Origin: Pseudomonadota bacterium
GTDB taxonomy: Bacteria > Pseudomonadota > Gammaproteobacteria > Burkholderiales > Burkholderiaceae_B
NCBI GenBank assembly: GCA_023432075.1
Contig: JAEYVD010000227.1
Span: 1 to 9,681, forward strand
Reading direction: 5' to 3'
DNA length: 9,681 nt
This document shows, one piece after another, positions 1 through 6,456 of this stretch; position 1 is the first letter of the stretch; each line of letters starts with the position of its first letter. The notes beneath the pieces were generated by a model that saw nothing but the letters and a program-made list of their open reading frames with translations, had not been told where the DNA came from and searched no databases. Both the position numbers and the translations under genes were made by a program.

Positions 1-175
1 CCCAGATGGCCCAAGCAAGCAGCGTGCCCCACGTGCCCGAGGCCGGACGGATCAGTCCGCTGCCAAAGCCAAACGCAATCAGCCGGCCCGGATCGCGGCA
101 GACCCAGGAGAGCGCCGGATACGCGGCGCGGCGGCGGTCGCGCATGGAGGTGGAGTGCTTATCAGCGGAAGACAT
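1..175 (-). CDS. pgpA: Phosphatidylglycerophosphatase A, N-terminal part (cut by window edge)
   Basis: PgpA dephosphorylates phosphatidylglycerophosphate to phosphatidylglycerol at the inner membrane. Only the first 58 codons are in the window. Translating the minus strand from the ATG at 175-173 gives a charged, Arg-rich leader of about 28 residues. A conserved PgpA segment follows, with FGFGSGL at about residues 36-42 and SGTWGTLLAW at about 46-55, matching the GFGSGL...PGTxGSL start of the family. The open frame runs uninterrupted to base 1. The gene lies 33 bp downstream of the thiL stop in the same direction, the usual thiL-pgpA order. There is no clear Shine-Dalgarno before the ATG. A TTG ten to eleven codons upstream or the ATG at codon 11 are alternatives, so the start is less certain than the identity. 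The catalytic acidic residues lie outside the window. Confidence 0.88.
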   Translation of the reverse strand, partial: MSSADKHSTSMRDRRRAAYPALSWVCRDPGRLIAFGFGSGLIRPASGTWGTLLAWAIW

Positions 176-191
176 GGGGGGAAGGGCCTGC

Positions 192-219
192 AAAAAGGAA
201 GCCGCGGATCAGTCCGCGG
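192..219 (-). terminator. Hairpin with T-run at the thiL stop codon (possible attenuator)
   Basis: In minus-strand sense a perfect 7-bp stem (CCGCGGA / TCCGCGG, plus positions 213-219 and 202-208) encloses the four-base loop CTGA, whose last three bases are the thiL stop codon. A pyrimidine tract ending in five Ts (196-192) follows the stem after CTTCC. This resembles a weak intrinsic terminator or attenuator between thiL and pgpA. The U-run begins 5 nt late and the stem is short, so full termination is doubtful. Confidence 0.3.
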
Positions 220-1174
220 GGAAGTGATCGAAGCCGGCGGGCAGCTCGGCAAGCGGCTGGCCGTGCGAGTCGAGAACGGCGATGCCCGGCTGCGGCAGGA
301 TCTCTCCCACCCGGGTCACGCGGGCGCCGGCCCTGCGGGCTGCCGCCAGCACAGCGTCGCGCCGGGACGGCGGCGCGGTGAAACACAGTTGATAGACATC
401 ACCCCCGCCCAGCAGCGCGCGTTGCAGCAGCGCCGCGTCCTGGCCCGCCAGCGCGGGCGCCATCGGCAGGTCCGCGAACCGCAGGCAGGCGCCGACGCGG
501 CTGGCGGCCAGGATGTGACCCAGGTCCTGCACCAAGCCGTCGGACAGGTCGATTGCCGCATGGGCAATTCCGCGCAGCGCCATGCCCAGCGCCACCTGCG
601 GCTCGGGCCATTCCAGCGCGCCGCGGGTGGCTGCCAGCAGCGCGGCATTAGCCGGATATTGCCCGTCGAGCAGCCGGTAGGCCACATCGGCCGCCCCCAG
701 GTCGCCGGACACCCAGATGTCGTCGCCGCTTCGCGCGCCATCGCGGCGCAGCGCCTGGCCGGGAGGCACGGCGCCAAACACGGTCACGCTGATCGCCAGG
801 TCATGCGCGCTGCGCGTGGTGTCGCCGCCGACAAGGGGGCACCCGTGGGCCGCGGCCAGCGCGTGAAAGCCTTCCGCAAACGCCGCCAGCCAAGGCTCGT
901 CCAGGCGCGGCAAGGCCAGCCCGAGCACGCAGCCGATCGGGCGCGCGCCCATGGCCGCCAGGTCGGACAGGTTCACCGCCAGGGCCTTGTGGCCCAGCGC
1001 CTTCGGGTCTACGTCGGGAAAGAAATGCCGGCCTTCCAGCAGCAGATCCGTGCTGGTGGCCACCTGTTCACCGGGCGGGACAGGAAAGAGCGCGCAGTCG
1101 TCGCCAACGCCCAAGAGGCCGGCCGGCGCGGCACGCGTGAAATAGCGCGCAATCAGATCAAATTCGGACGCCAC
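209..1174 (-). CDS. thiL: Thiamine-monophosphate kinase
   Basis: ThiL phosphorylates thiamine monophosphate to thiamine diphosphate with ATP, the last step of cofactor synthesis, in the cytoplasm. The 321-residue protein has the family's normal length. It shows GVGDD at residues 22-26 (metal and nucleotide binding), STD at 41-43, NLSDLAAMGA at 68-77, VGGDTT at 115-120, and IDLSDGL in the second half, all hallmarks of the ThiL/PurM-like fold. The start is a GTG (1174-1172), supported by a GGAGG four bases upstream (plus 1179-1183); no ATG gives a better N-terminus. It lies 144 bp after nusB and 33 bp before pgpA, in the conserved nusB-thiL-pgpA order, and may share the upstream promoter. No truncation or missing motif is seen. 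Confidence 0.96.
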   Translation of the reverse strand: MASEFDLIARYFTRAAPAGLLGVGDDCALFPVPPGEQVATSTDLLLEGRHFFPDVDPKALGHKALAVNLSDLAAMGARPIGCVLGLALPRLDEPWLAAFAEGFHALAAAHGCPLVGGDTTRSAHDLAISVTVFGAVPPGQALRRDGARSGDDIWVSGDLGAADVAYRLLDGQYPANAALLAATRGALEWPEPQVALGMALRGIAHAAIDLSDGLVQDLGHILAASRVGACLRFADLPMAPALAGQDAALLQRALLGGGDVYQLCFTAPPSRRDAVLAAARRAGARVTRVGEILPQPGIAVLDSHGQPLAELPAGFDHFPAD

Positions 1175-1279
1175 CGCGCCTCCACTATGCGGCGCCCGAT
1201 GGTCGCCATTGTCTGCATGGCCGCCGTGCGGGCCAGATCGGGGCCGCGCGGATCCGGGCTCCGCCGGTCCGCAGCGGCG

Positions 1280-1314
1280 CCCCCCGGGGGGAAGCGCAAA
1301 GCGCTGCGGGGGGG
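1280..1314. repeat. GC-rich palindromic hairpin element between nusB and thiL
   Basis: A perfect palindrome CCCCCCGGGGGG (1280-1291) is followed by AGCGC-AAA-GCGCT (stem 1293-1297 and 1301-1305) and seven Gs (1308-1314). The six Cs can pair either with the adjacent Gs or with the distal Gs, so two alternative structures are possible. It sits just after the nusB stop and accounts for the end of the 144-bp nusB-thiL gap. The look is that of a dispersed intergenic palindromic element, as known in GC-rich betaproteobacteria, but there is only one copy here. It has no T-run, so it is not a classical terminator. The rest of the gap (1175-1279) holds only the thiL ribosome-binding site. Confidence 0.5.
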
Positions 1315-1318
1315 CTCG

Positions 1319-1828
1319 CTATCGCCGTTGCTGCGCCGCGGCCTGGACCTCGTGCGCGCGGACATCGGCGGCCAGCTTGTCGAGCACGCCGTTGACGAAC
1401 TTGAAGCCATCGGTGCCGCCAAACGACTTGGCCAGTTCCACGGCTTCGTTGATGGCGACCTTGTACGGCACTTCGACGTGATGGATCAGTTCGAAGCTGC
1501 CGATCAGCAGGATGCCGTGTTCAACGGGCGACAACTCGGCCAGCGGACGGTCGACGTAGGGCGTGAAGCGTTCGCGCAGCGCGGGCGCTTCGCGCAGCAC
1601 GCCGTGCAGCAAGGTCTTGAACCACTGCGCATCGGCCTCGGAAAAGTCCTCGGTGTCGCGCAGATGGGCGTCGATCTCGCCGGCGTCCTGCGTGCCTTCG
1701 CCGCCGCGCAGCAGCCACGCGTACACGCCCTGCAGCGCGAATTCGCGCGCACGGCGGCGCGCGCTGCGCGCATTGGCGCGGGCCTGCGCCGCGCTATCAG
1801 CGCTGGTCGTCGTCTTCTTCGTCGTCAA
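1319..1828 (-). CDS. nusB: Transcription antitermination factor NusB
   Basis: NusB binds boxA RNA together with NusE (ribosomal protein S10) in rRNA antitermination complexes. The 169-residue product has the all-helical NusB core from about residue 23 ([16 protein letters not shown]) to the C-terminal helices, with [16 protein letters not shown] and [10 protein letters not shown] as clear family signatures. The core is preceded by a roughly 20-residue Thr/Ala-rich extension that is absent in the shorter E. coli protein. The start is a TTG (1828-1826); no ATG or GTG lies in frame between it and the core, and GAGG stands nine bases upstream. The start lies inside the end of ribH (32-nt overlap), suggesting translational coupling. 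The stop is TAG, followed within 4 bases by the GC-rich hairpin element. Identity is certain; the start is probable. Confidence 0.95.
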   Translation of the reverse strand: MTTKKTTTSADSAAQARANARSARRRAREFALQGVYAWLLRGGEGTQDAGEIDAHLRDTEDFSEADAQWFKTLLHGVLREAPALRERFTPYVDRPLAELSPVEHGILLIGSFELIHHVEVPYKVAINEAVELAKSFGGTDGFKFVNGVLDKLAADVRAHEVQAAAQQRR

Positions 1829-2327
1829 AATCTTCGTCCTCGTCGTCTTCGTCTTCGTCTTCTTCCTCGGGTTCCAGCGCTGCCACCAGGTTGGCCATTT
1901 CGACGGCCACCTGGGCGCAATCGCGACCCTTGCCGGCGGCGCGGGCTTGCGCCTGCTCGTCGGTGTCGACGGTCAGCACGCCGTTCGCGACGGGGATGCC
2001 GGTTTCGAGGGAGATGCGGGTGATTGCCGTGGCCATTTCATTGCTGACCACTTCAAAGTGATAGGTTTCGCCGCGGATGACCGCGCCCAGCGCGATCAGG
2101 GCGTCGAATTCAAACGTTTCGGCCATGTGGGACAGGGCCACGCCCAGTTCCAGCGCGCCGGGCACGGTGGCGACCATCACGTCGCGCTCGTCCACGCCCA
2201 GTTCGGCCAGTTCCTTCAGGCACGCTTCGAGTTCGGCCTGGCCGACTTCTTCGTTGAAGCGGGCGCGTACGATGCCGATGTGCAGCCCTTCGCCGTTCAG
2301 GTCGGGGGTAAGGATGTAAGGGTTCAT
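1797..2327 (-). CDS. ribH: 6,7-dimethyl-8-ribityllumazine synthase with acidic C-terminal tail
   Basis: RibH condenses 5-amino-6-ribitylaminouracil with 3,4-dihydroxy-2-butanone 4-phosphate to lumazine, the penultimate riboflavin step, as a cytoplasmic oligomer. Family motifs are all present: VPGALELG at residues 55-62, [12 protein letters not shown] at 81-92 with the catalytic His90, NGVLT at 115-119, and the phosphate-binding [10 protein letters not shown] at 125-134. The enzyme proper ends near residue 151. Residues 152-176 are an added tail in which 21 of 25 residues are Asp or Glu, encoded by a run of GAN triplets. The ATG start has a GAAGG seven bases upstream that overlaps the ribBX stop codon (TGAAGG), so translation is probably coupled to ribBX, which ends 10 bp before. 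The 3' end overlaps nusB by 32 nt. Confidence 0.97.
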   Translation of the reverse strand: MNPYILTPDLNGEGLHIGIVRARFNEEVGQAELEACLKELAELGVDERDVMVATVPGALELGVALSHMAETFEFDALIALGAVIRGETYHFEVVSNEMATAITRISLETGIPVANGVLTVDTDEQAQARAAGKGRDCAQVAVEMANLVAALEPEEEDEDEDDEDEDFDDEEDDDQR

Positions 2328-2337
2328 GTGTCGGCCT

Positions 2338-3513
2338 TCAGTGTGTTGCGGGAGTGTTCTGCGGGTCGCAATCGTAACCCGTAATGGTGAGCGAGAAACC
2401 CGCCATGCTGGGCATCTTGCGCGGCCGGGCCAGGAGCCTCATTTGACCGACGTTCAGGTCGCGCAGAATCTGGGCGCCGATCCCGTAAGTGCGCAGGCCG
2501 AAGCGGTCGGCGTTGGCGGAATTGGCCTGGGCCTTCGGGTCGTTCCAGCCTGCAATCTGGCCAAACAGGTGTTCCGTGGAAGACTGGCAGTTCATCAGCA
2601 CCAGCACGCCGGCCGGGGCGGCGGCGATGGCCTCGAGCGCCTGGGCCACGCCCCAGCTATGCGGACTTGCGCCGGTATCCAGCACATCCAGCACAGACGC
2701 GGGCTCGTGCACGCGCACCAGCGTCTCGGCGTCGGGAGTCACATTACCATGCACCAGCGCCAAATGGGCGGAGCCAGTGGCAGCGTCTTCGTAGGCCACG
2801 GCCTCGAACGTGCCCCAAGCCGTCTGCATGGTGCGCTTGCCCACGCGCTTGACGATGGACTCGTGCTCGCTGCGGTATTGGATCAGGTCGGCGATGGTGC
2901 CGATCTTCAGGCCGTGCTGGCGGGCGAATTCGACCAGGTCCGGCAGGCGGGCCATGGTGCCGTCGGGCTTGAGGATTTCGCAGATGACGGCGGCGGGCGT
3001 CAGGCCCGCCATGGCGGTCAGGTCGCAGCCGGCCTCGGTGTGGCCGGCGCGCACCAGCACGCCGCCGGGCACCGCGCGCACCGGGAAGATGTGGCCCGGC
3101 TGGACCAGATCGGCCGGCTTGGCGTCGCGCGCCACCGCCACCTGGATGGTGCGGGCGCGATCGGCGGCCGAGATGCCGGTCTCGACGCCCTCGGCGGCTT
3201 CGATCGATTGCGTGAAATTGGTGCCGTAACGCGTGCCGTTGCGGGCGGCCATCATGGGCAGCTCGAGCTGGCGGCAGCGCTCTTCGGTCAGGGTCAGGCA
3301 CACCAGCCCGCGGCCGTGCGTGACCATGAAGTTGATGGCTTCGGGCGTGACGAATTCGGCGGCCATGACGAGGTCGCCCTCGTTTTCGCGGTCTTCTTCG
3401 TCAACCAGGATGACGATGCGGCCGGCGCGCAGCTCGGCGATGATCTCGGCAACCGAAGCGATGCCGAAGGATTCCGGCTCGGAGCCGGGCAGGGAGGACA
3501 ACTGGACGGACAT
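2338..3513 (-). CDS. ribBA: 3,4-dihydroxy-2-butanone-4-phosphate synthase with degenerate GTP cyclohydrolase II-like domain (RibBA/RibBX type)
   Basis: The first half converts ribulose 5-phosphate to 3,4-dihydroxy-2-butanone 4-phosphate plus formate, supplying RibH. The 391-residue protein shows an intact DHBP synthase domain (about 15-215): [10 protein letters not shown] at 38-47 (Mg and substrate), THGRGL at 65-70, RYGTNFT at 95-101, GHIFP at 140-144 and the catalytic GHTEA at 157-161. The second half (about 225-391) has GTP cyclohydrolase II topology, with [10 protein letters not shown] near the end. It lacks the three zinc-binding cysteines: the expected ECLTGD...RCDCG region reads VHEPASVLD...ASPHSWG (about 268-288). 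The GRGIG motif is also missing. This fits the RibBX variant described in Proteobacteria rather than a true bifunctional enzyme; databases usually label it ribBA. It leads the ribBX-ribH-nusB run. The ATG has no clear Shine-Dalgarno. Confidence 0.95.
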   Translation of the reverse strand: MSVQLSSLPGSEPESFGIASVAEIIAELRAGRIVILVDEEDRENEGDLVMAAEFVTPEAINFMVTHGRGLVCLTLTEERCRQLELPMMAARNGTRYGTNFTQSIEAAEGVETGISAADRARTIQVAVARDAKPADLVQPGHIFPVRAVPGGVLVRAGHTEAGCDLTAMAGLTPAAVICEILKPDGTMARLPDLVEFARQHGLKIGTIADLIQYRSEHESIVKRVGKRTMQTAWGTFEAVAYEDAATGSAHLALVHGNVTPDAETLVRVHEPASVLDVLDTGASPHSWGVAQALEAIAAAPAGVLVLMNCQSSTEHLFGQIAGWNDPKAQANSANADRFGLRTYGIGAQILRDLNVGQMRLLARPRKMPSMAGFSLTITGYDCDPQNTPATH

Positions 3514-3662
3514 GGCGTGACGCGTAAACCAGGCGGGAAAGCCCGGATTTTACCGCCCCTCTGGGCCGAACCCCTATTCGTGTCTGGCCGGCCCGTCCGG
3601 AGGGGGCCATCCGGTTAAACTTTCGCCCGGAGATCCCCCCAGAAAAACGAAGGAAAAACCTC
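3514..3662. promoter_or_regulatory. Divergent intergenic region between ribBX and the HAD phosphatase gene
   Basis: These 149 bp must hold promoters for both directions. On the minus strand TAAAAT (plus 3547-3552) is a good -10 candidate 34 bp before the ribBX ATG, but no convincing -35 stands at the right distance. On the plus strand TTAAACT (about 3614-3620) is a weaker -10 candidate for the phosphatase gene. The sequence was checked for an FMN riboswitch on the ribBX side; none of its conserved blocks is present. The phosphatase gene has GAAGGA at 3649-3654 as its ribosome-binding site. Confidence 0.35.
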
Positions 3663-4481
3663 ATGCAAGCCCTTGCGGCCATGCCTTTGAACGTCGCGGC
3701 AGCCGTCCGCGTCGTCCTGACCGACATCGACGACACGCTGACCACCGAAGGCCGCCTGCCGGCCGACGCGTACGCCGCGCTGGAGCGCCTGGAACAGGCC
3801 GGCATTCAGGTCGTGCCCATCACCGGCCGCCCGGCCGGCTGGTGCGACCACATCGCGCGCATGTGGCCGGTGCGCGCCGTGGTCGGCGAGAACGGCGCGT
3901 TCTACTACGCCTACGACCGCAAGGCCCGCCGCATGACCACGCATTATTGGACCGACGCAGCCTCGCGCCAGGAAAGCCGCAAGCGGCTGGGCGCCATCCG
4001 CGACCGCGTCCTGGCCGAGGTGCCCGGCAGCGCCGTCGCCAGCGATCAGGACTATCGCGTGGCCGACCTGGCCATCGATTTCTGCGAAGACGTCCCCGCC
4101 CTGCCCGACGCCGCCATCAGCCGCATCGTCCAGATCTTCCAGGACGCGGGCGCGCAGGCCAAGGTCAGCTCCATCCACGTCAATGGCTGGTTCGGCGACT
4201 ACGACAAGCTCACGATGACGCGCACCATGTTCCAGCGCGAGTTCGGCCAGGACGTGGCGGACGCGCTGGACAGCACGCTGTTCATTGGCGATTCGCCCAA
4301 CGACGAGCCGATGTTCGCCTACTTCCCGATCTCGGTTGGCGTGGCCAACATCCAGGCCCAACTGCATCGCTTGACGCACCGCCCCGCCTTCGTGGCCGCG
4401 TTCCACGGCGGCGGCGGTTTCGTCGAAATGGCCGACCGGCTGCTCGCCGCGCGCCAGCCCTCCCAAGTCCAGCCGGCCTGA
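3663..4481 (+). CDS. HAD-IIB family hydrolase (Cof-type / sugar-phosphatase-like)
   Basis: This is a predicted cytoplasmic Mg-dependent phosphatase of 272 residues. All four HAD motifs are visible: motif I DIDDTL with nucleophile Asp21 and acid Asp23, motif II Thr54 in ITGRP, motif III Lys182 in DYDKL, and motif IV GDSPND at 209-214. The large cap between motifs II and III (about 60-180) places it in subfamily IIB with Cof-like, sucrose-phosphate and mannosyl-3-phosphoglycerate phosphatases. The true substrate cannot be read from the sequence. It is not the phosphonoacetaldehyde hydrolase PhnX, which belongs to a different HAD subfamily. The ATG at 3663 has GAAGGA eight bases upstream; the Met at codon 7 is a weaker alternative. 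The gene is followed after 12 bp by the IclR-type regulator, so the two probably form one transcript. Confidence 0.9.
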   Translation: MQALAAMPLNVAAAVRVVLTDIDDTLTTEGRLPADAYAALERLEQAGIQVVPITGRPAGWCDHIARMWPVRAVVGENGAFYYAYDRKARRMTTHYWTDAASRQESRKRLGAIRDRVLAEVPGSAVASDQDYRVADLAIDFCEDVPALPDAAISRIVQIFQDAGAQAKVSSIHVNGWFGDYDKLTMTRTMFQREFGQDVADALDSTLFIGDSPNDEPMFAYFPISVGVANIQAQLHRLTHRPAFVAAFHGGGGFVEMADRLLAARQPSQVQPA

Positions 4482-4493
4482 GGTCAGCACACC

Positions 4494-5306
4494 GTGGCAA
4501 CTTCCAAGACCGCGGCGCCCGCCAATGACGGCCGCCGCAGCATCCAGTCCATCGAAGTGGGCGTGCCGCTGCTGGCCGCCCTGGTCGACGCCGGCAAGCC
4601 CCTGACCCTGCGCGATCTCGCGGCGGGCGCGGGCATGACCTCCGCCAAGGCGCACCCTTATCTCGTCAGCTTCATCCGTGTCGGACTGGTGCAGCAGGAC
4701 GCCACCACCGGCCAGTACGAACTGGGCCCCTTCGCCCTGCAGATGGGGCTGGTCAGCCTGCAGCGCCTGGACCCTGTGCGCGTGGCCATGCCCGAGATCG
4801 CCAAGCTGCAATCCGAGATCGGCCACACGCTGGGCATCGCGGTGCTGGGCTCGCACGGCCCCACCATGATCCACATGACCGAAGCCAGCTATCCGGTTCA
4901 CGTGAACATGCGCAAGGGCACGGTGATGTCCATGCTGCACACCGCCACCGGACTGGTGTTCGCGGCCTGGCTGCCCCCGAAGGTCAGCGAACACTACATC
5001 GCGCGCGAGGAAGGCGACACCGCCGTCATCGCCAGCGTGCCGCCCCCGCGCAAGGCCTCGCGCGCCAACATCGAAGCGCAATTGGCGGACATCCGCGTGC
5101 ACGGCATGGCCCGCGCGCTGGGCAATCCGTTGCCGGGCGTGGACGCGCTGTCCGTGCCGGTCTTCGACAACACGGGCAGCATCGTGCTGGCGCTGACCAG
5201 CCTGGGCCCCACGGGCCTGTTCGACGTGTCGTGGGACGGCGCGATCGCGCGGCCGTTGCTCGCCTGCGCCCAGGAAATCTCCCGCAAATTGGGCTTCCGC
5301 GGCTGA
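4494..5306 (+). CDS. IclR-family transcriptional regulator
   Basis: A DNA-binding regulator of 270 residues, close to the usual IclR length. The N-terminal winged helix-turn-helix spans about residues 15-80 (RRSIQSIEVG, LTLRDLAAGAGMTSAKAHPYL, then the wing ending in QYELG). The effector-binding domain covers about 90-265, with typical segments LGIAVLGSHG, HTATGLVFAAW and a final LDAG-like SVPVFDNTG region (about 220-235). The start is a GTG at 4494 with GAGGT nine bases upstream; the gene begins 12 bp after the phosphatase stop. It stands directly before the phnDCEE importer in the same orientation and is its most likely regulator, possibly acting on the dyad at 5404-5422. The effector is unknown. 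A short GCGCG-CTTT-CGCGC hairpin (5307-5320) follows the stop but has an A-run, not a T-run, so it is not a terminator on this strand. Confidence 0.93.
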   Translation: MATSKTAAPANDGRRSIQSIEVGVPLLAALVDAGKPLTLRDLAAGAGMTSAKAHPYLVSFIRVGLVQQDATTGQYELGPFALQMGLVSLQRLDPVRVAMPEIAKLQSEIGHTLGIAVLGSHGPTMIHMTEASYPVHVNMRKGTVMSMLHTATGLVFAAWLPPKVSEHYIAREEGDTAVIASVPPPRKASRANIEAQLADIRVHGMARALGNPLPGVDALSVPVFDNTGSIVLALTSLGPTGLFDVSWDGAIARPLLACAQEISRKLGFRG

Positions 5307-5320
5307 GCGCGCTTTCGCGC

Positions 5321-5367
5321 AAAAACGAAAACAAAGCGAGCAAAACGAACAAAAGACGAAAAGAAAG
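5321..5367 (+). promoter_or_regulatory. Phased A-tract stretch upstream of phnD (candidate curved DNA or UP element)
   Basis: A strikingly purine-rich, A-rich stretch stands out in GC-rich surroundings. Short A-tracts are separated by CGA steps at 5326, 5337, 5346 and 5357, a spacing of 11, 9 and 11 bases, close to the helical repeat. Such phasing is known to bend DNA. It lies 85-130 bp before the phnD ATG, where curvature or UP-like elements can help transcription. No canonical -35/-10 pair was recognised nearby, so the exact promoter is unknown. Confidence 0.4.
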
Positions 5368-5403
5368 GCAGGGACTTTCCCGAGTGTGCCGTCCCCGGTT
5401 GTG

Positions 5404-5422
5404 TGTTTGAATTCAGCAAACA
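5404..5422 (+). promoter_or_regulatory. Inverted repeat before phnD, candidate operator
   Basis: TGTTTG (5404-5409) and CAAACA (5417-5422) form a perfect 6+6 inverted repeat with a 7-bp spacer. A second overlapping dyad, TTGAAT (5407-5412) and ATTCAA (5422-5427), shares part of it. It lies 30 bp before the phnD start and downstream of the A-tract stretch. IclR-family proteins bind short imperfect dyads, so the neighbouring regulator is a natural candidate ligand; that link is inference. The phnD ribosome-binding site AGGAG follows at 5440-5444. Confidence 0.35.
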
Positions 5423-5451
5423 TTCAATTAATACCTACGAGGAGACACACG

Positions 5452-6450
5452 ATGCAAGCCTTGCGTCTTATGCAGGCGGCCGCCCTGGCCGCATTCGCTT
5501 TTGGAGCGTCCGCCGCCCAGGCCGCCGACACCTGCTCCAACCGCGGCGACCTGGACCAGATGTACTGCGACTCGAACAAGGACCTGGTGGCCGACACGCC
5601 GACCGATCCGTCCAAGCTCAAGACGCCTTCCACGCTGGTGTTCACGTACACGCCCGTGGAAGACCCGGCCGTGTACGAAGACATCTTCAAGCCCTTCACC
5701 AAGCACCTGTCCGAGTGCACGGGCAAGCGCGTCGTGTTCTATCAGGTGCAGAGCAACGCGGCTGAAATCGAAGCCATGCGCTCGGGCCGCCTGCACGTCG
5801 GCGGCTTCTCGACCGGCCCCACCGCCTTCGCCGTGAACATCGCGGGCGCCGTGCCGTTCGCGGTCAAGGGCTACGCCGACGGCTTCCAGGGCTACAACCT
5901 GATCGTCATCGTCAAGAAGGACAGCCCCTACCAGAAGCTGACCGACCTGAAGGGCAAGAAGCTCGCGCACACCGCCCCCTCGTCGAACTCCGGCCACATG
6001 GCGCCCGTTGCCCTGTTCCCCAAGGAAGGCCTGACCCCCGACAAGGACTACAAGGTCATCTTCTCGGGTAAGCACGACCAATCGGTCATGGGTGTGAACT
6101 CCGGCGACTACGACGCCGCGGCCGTGGCATCCGACGTCTTCAAGCGCATGGTCGAACGTGGCCAGGTCAAGGAAGCCGATTTCCGCATCATCTACACCAG
6201 CGAGAAATTCCCGACCTCGTCGTTCGCCTACGCGCACGACCTGGAGCCGAAGTTCCGCGACCAGATGCTCAAGTGCTTCTACGACTACCGCTTCCCGCCG
6301 GAAATGTCCAAGGCCTTTGACAACGCCGACCGCTTCTATCCGGTGACCTACCAGAAGGACTGGGCCATCGTCCGCCAGGTCGCCGAGTCCGGTGGCGAAA
6401 GCTTCAACCGCGCGGCCTACGACCGCGAATCCGCCAAGAGCAAGAAGTAA
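5452..6450 (+). CDS. phnD: Phosphonate/phosphite/phosphate ABC transporter substrate-binding protein
   Basis: The periplasmic receptor of the importer, 332 residues. A signal peptide is visible: Arg5, a hydrophobic Ala-rich core to about residue 19, and an AQA-AD cleavage site near residues 24-25. Residues about 26-58 form an extra segment with Cys28, Cys39 and an Asp/Asn ladder (D40, N42, D44, D48). The two-lobed binding domain then runs from about 61 (TLVFTYTPVEDP), through FSTGP at 120-124, DLKGKKLA at 166-173 and the oxyanion-binding loop SSNSGH at 178-183, to SGKHDQS at 206-212. This is the PhnD/PtxB-like type 2 periplasmic binding fold. The ATG at 5452 is chosen because AGGAG lies seven bases upstream and it starts the signal peptide; an upstream in-frame GTG at 5386 would spoil that. 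phnC follows after 6 bp. The ligand cannot be told from the sequence. Confidence 0.94.
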   Translation: MQALRLMQAAALAAFAFGASAAQAADTCSNRGDLDQMYCDSNKDLVADTPTDPSKLKTPSTLVFTYTPVEDPAVYEDIFKPFTKHLSECTGKRVVFYQVQSNAAEIEAMRSGRLHVGGFSTGPTAFAVNIAGAVPFAVKGYADGFQGYNLIVIVKKDSPYQKLTDLKGKKLAHTAPSSNSGHMAPVALFPKEGLTPDKDYKVIFSGKHDQSVMGVNSGDYDAAAVASDVFKRMVERGQVKEADFRIIYTSEKFPTSSFAYAHDLEPKFRDQMLKCFYDYRFPPEMSKAFDNADRFYPVTYQKDWAIVRQVAESGGESFNRAAYDRESAKSKK

Positions 6451-6456
6451 TCCAGC

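Noticed and set aside
48..217. 13-bp direct repeat CGGATCAGTCCGC at 48-60 and 205-217
   Set aside because: One copy is inside pgpA coding sequence, the other at the thiL stop; a 13-mer repeat in nearly 10 kb is within chance, so no att-site or duplication is claimed.
155..2023. Long plus-strand open frame (622 codons) across thiL, nusB and ribH
   Set aside because: It is antisense to three well-supported genes; its composition is Arg/Gln/Ala/Gly-rich without any recognisable domain, as expected from GC-rich shadow frames.
2326..3618. Plus-strand open frame (430 codons) opposite ribBX
   Set aside because: Shadow of ribBX; no motif, and it covers the DHBP synthase gene almost exactly.
3514..3662. 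FMN riboswitch upstream of ribBX
   Set aside because: The conserved RFN blocks were looked for on the minus strand and are absent; the region is also short.
5307..5320. Hairpin after iclR as a terminator
   Set aside because: GCGCG-CTTT-CGCGC is only 5 bp and is followed by As on the plus strand; in the other direction there is no gene to terminate.
3615..5423. Long minus-strand open frame (602 codons) opposite the HAD and IclR genes
   Set aside because: His/Gly/Asp-rich low-complexity translation typical of an antisense frame in GC-rich DNA; both sense genes have intact motifs and ribosome-binding sites.
5407..5434. Promoter TTGAAT-16-TAATAC for phnD
   Set aside because: The implied start near 5441 would cut off the phnD ribosome-binding site, and the -10 match is poor; the bases are better explained as dyads.
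5386..5451. N-terminal extension of phnD from an upstream GTG
   Set aside because: The extension would precede the signal peptide and bypass the AGGAG site at 5440-5444; the ATG at 5452 is clearly better.
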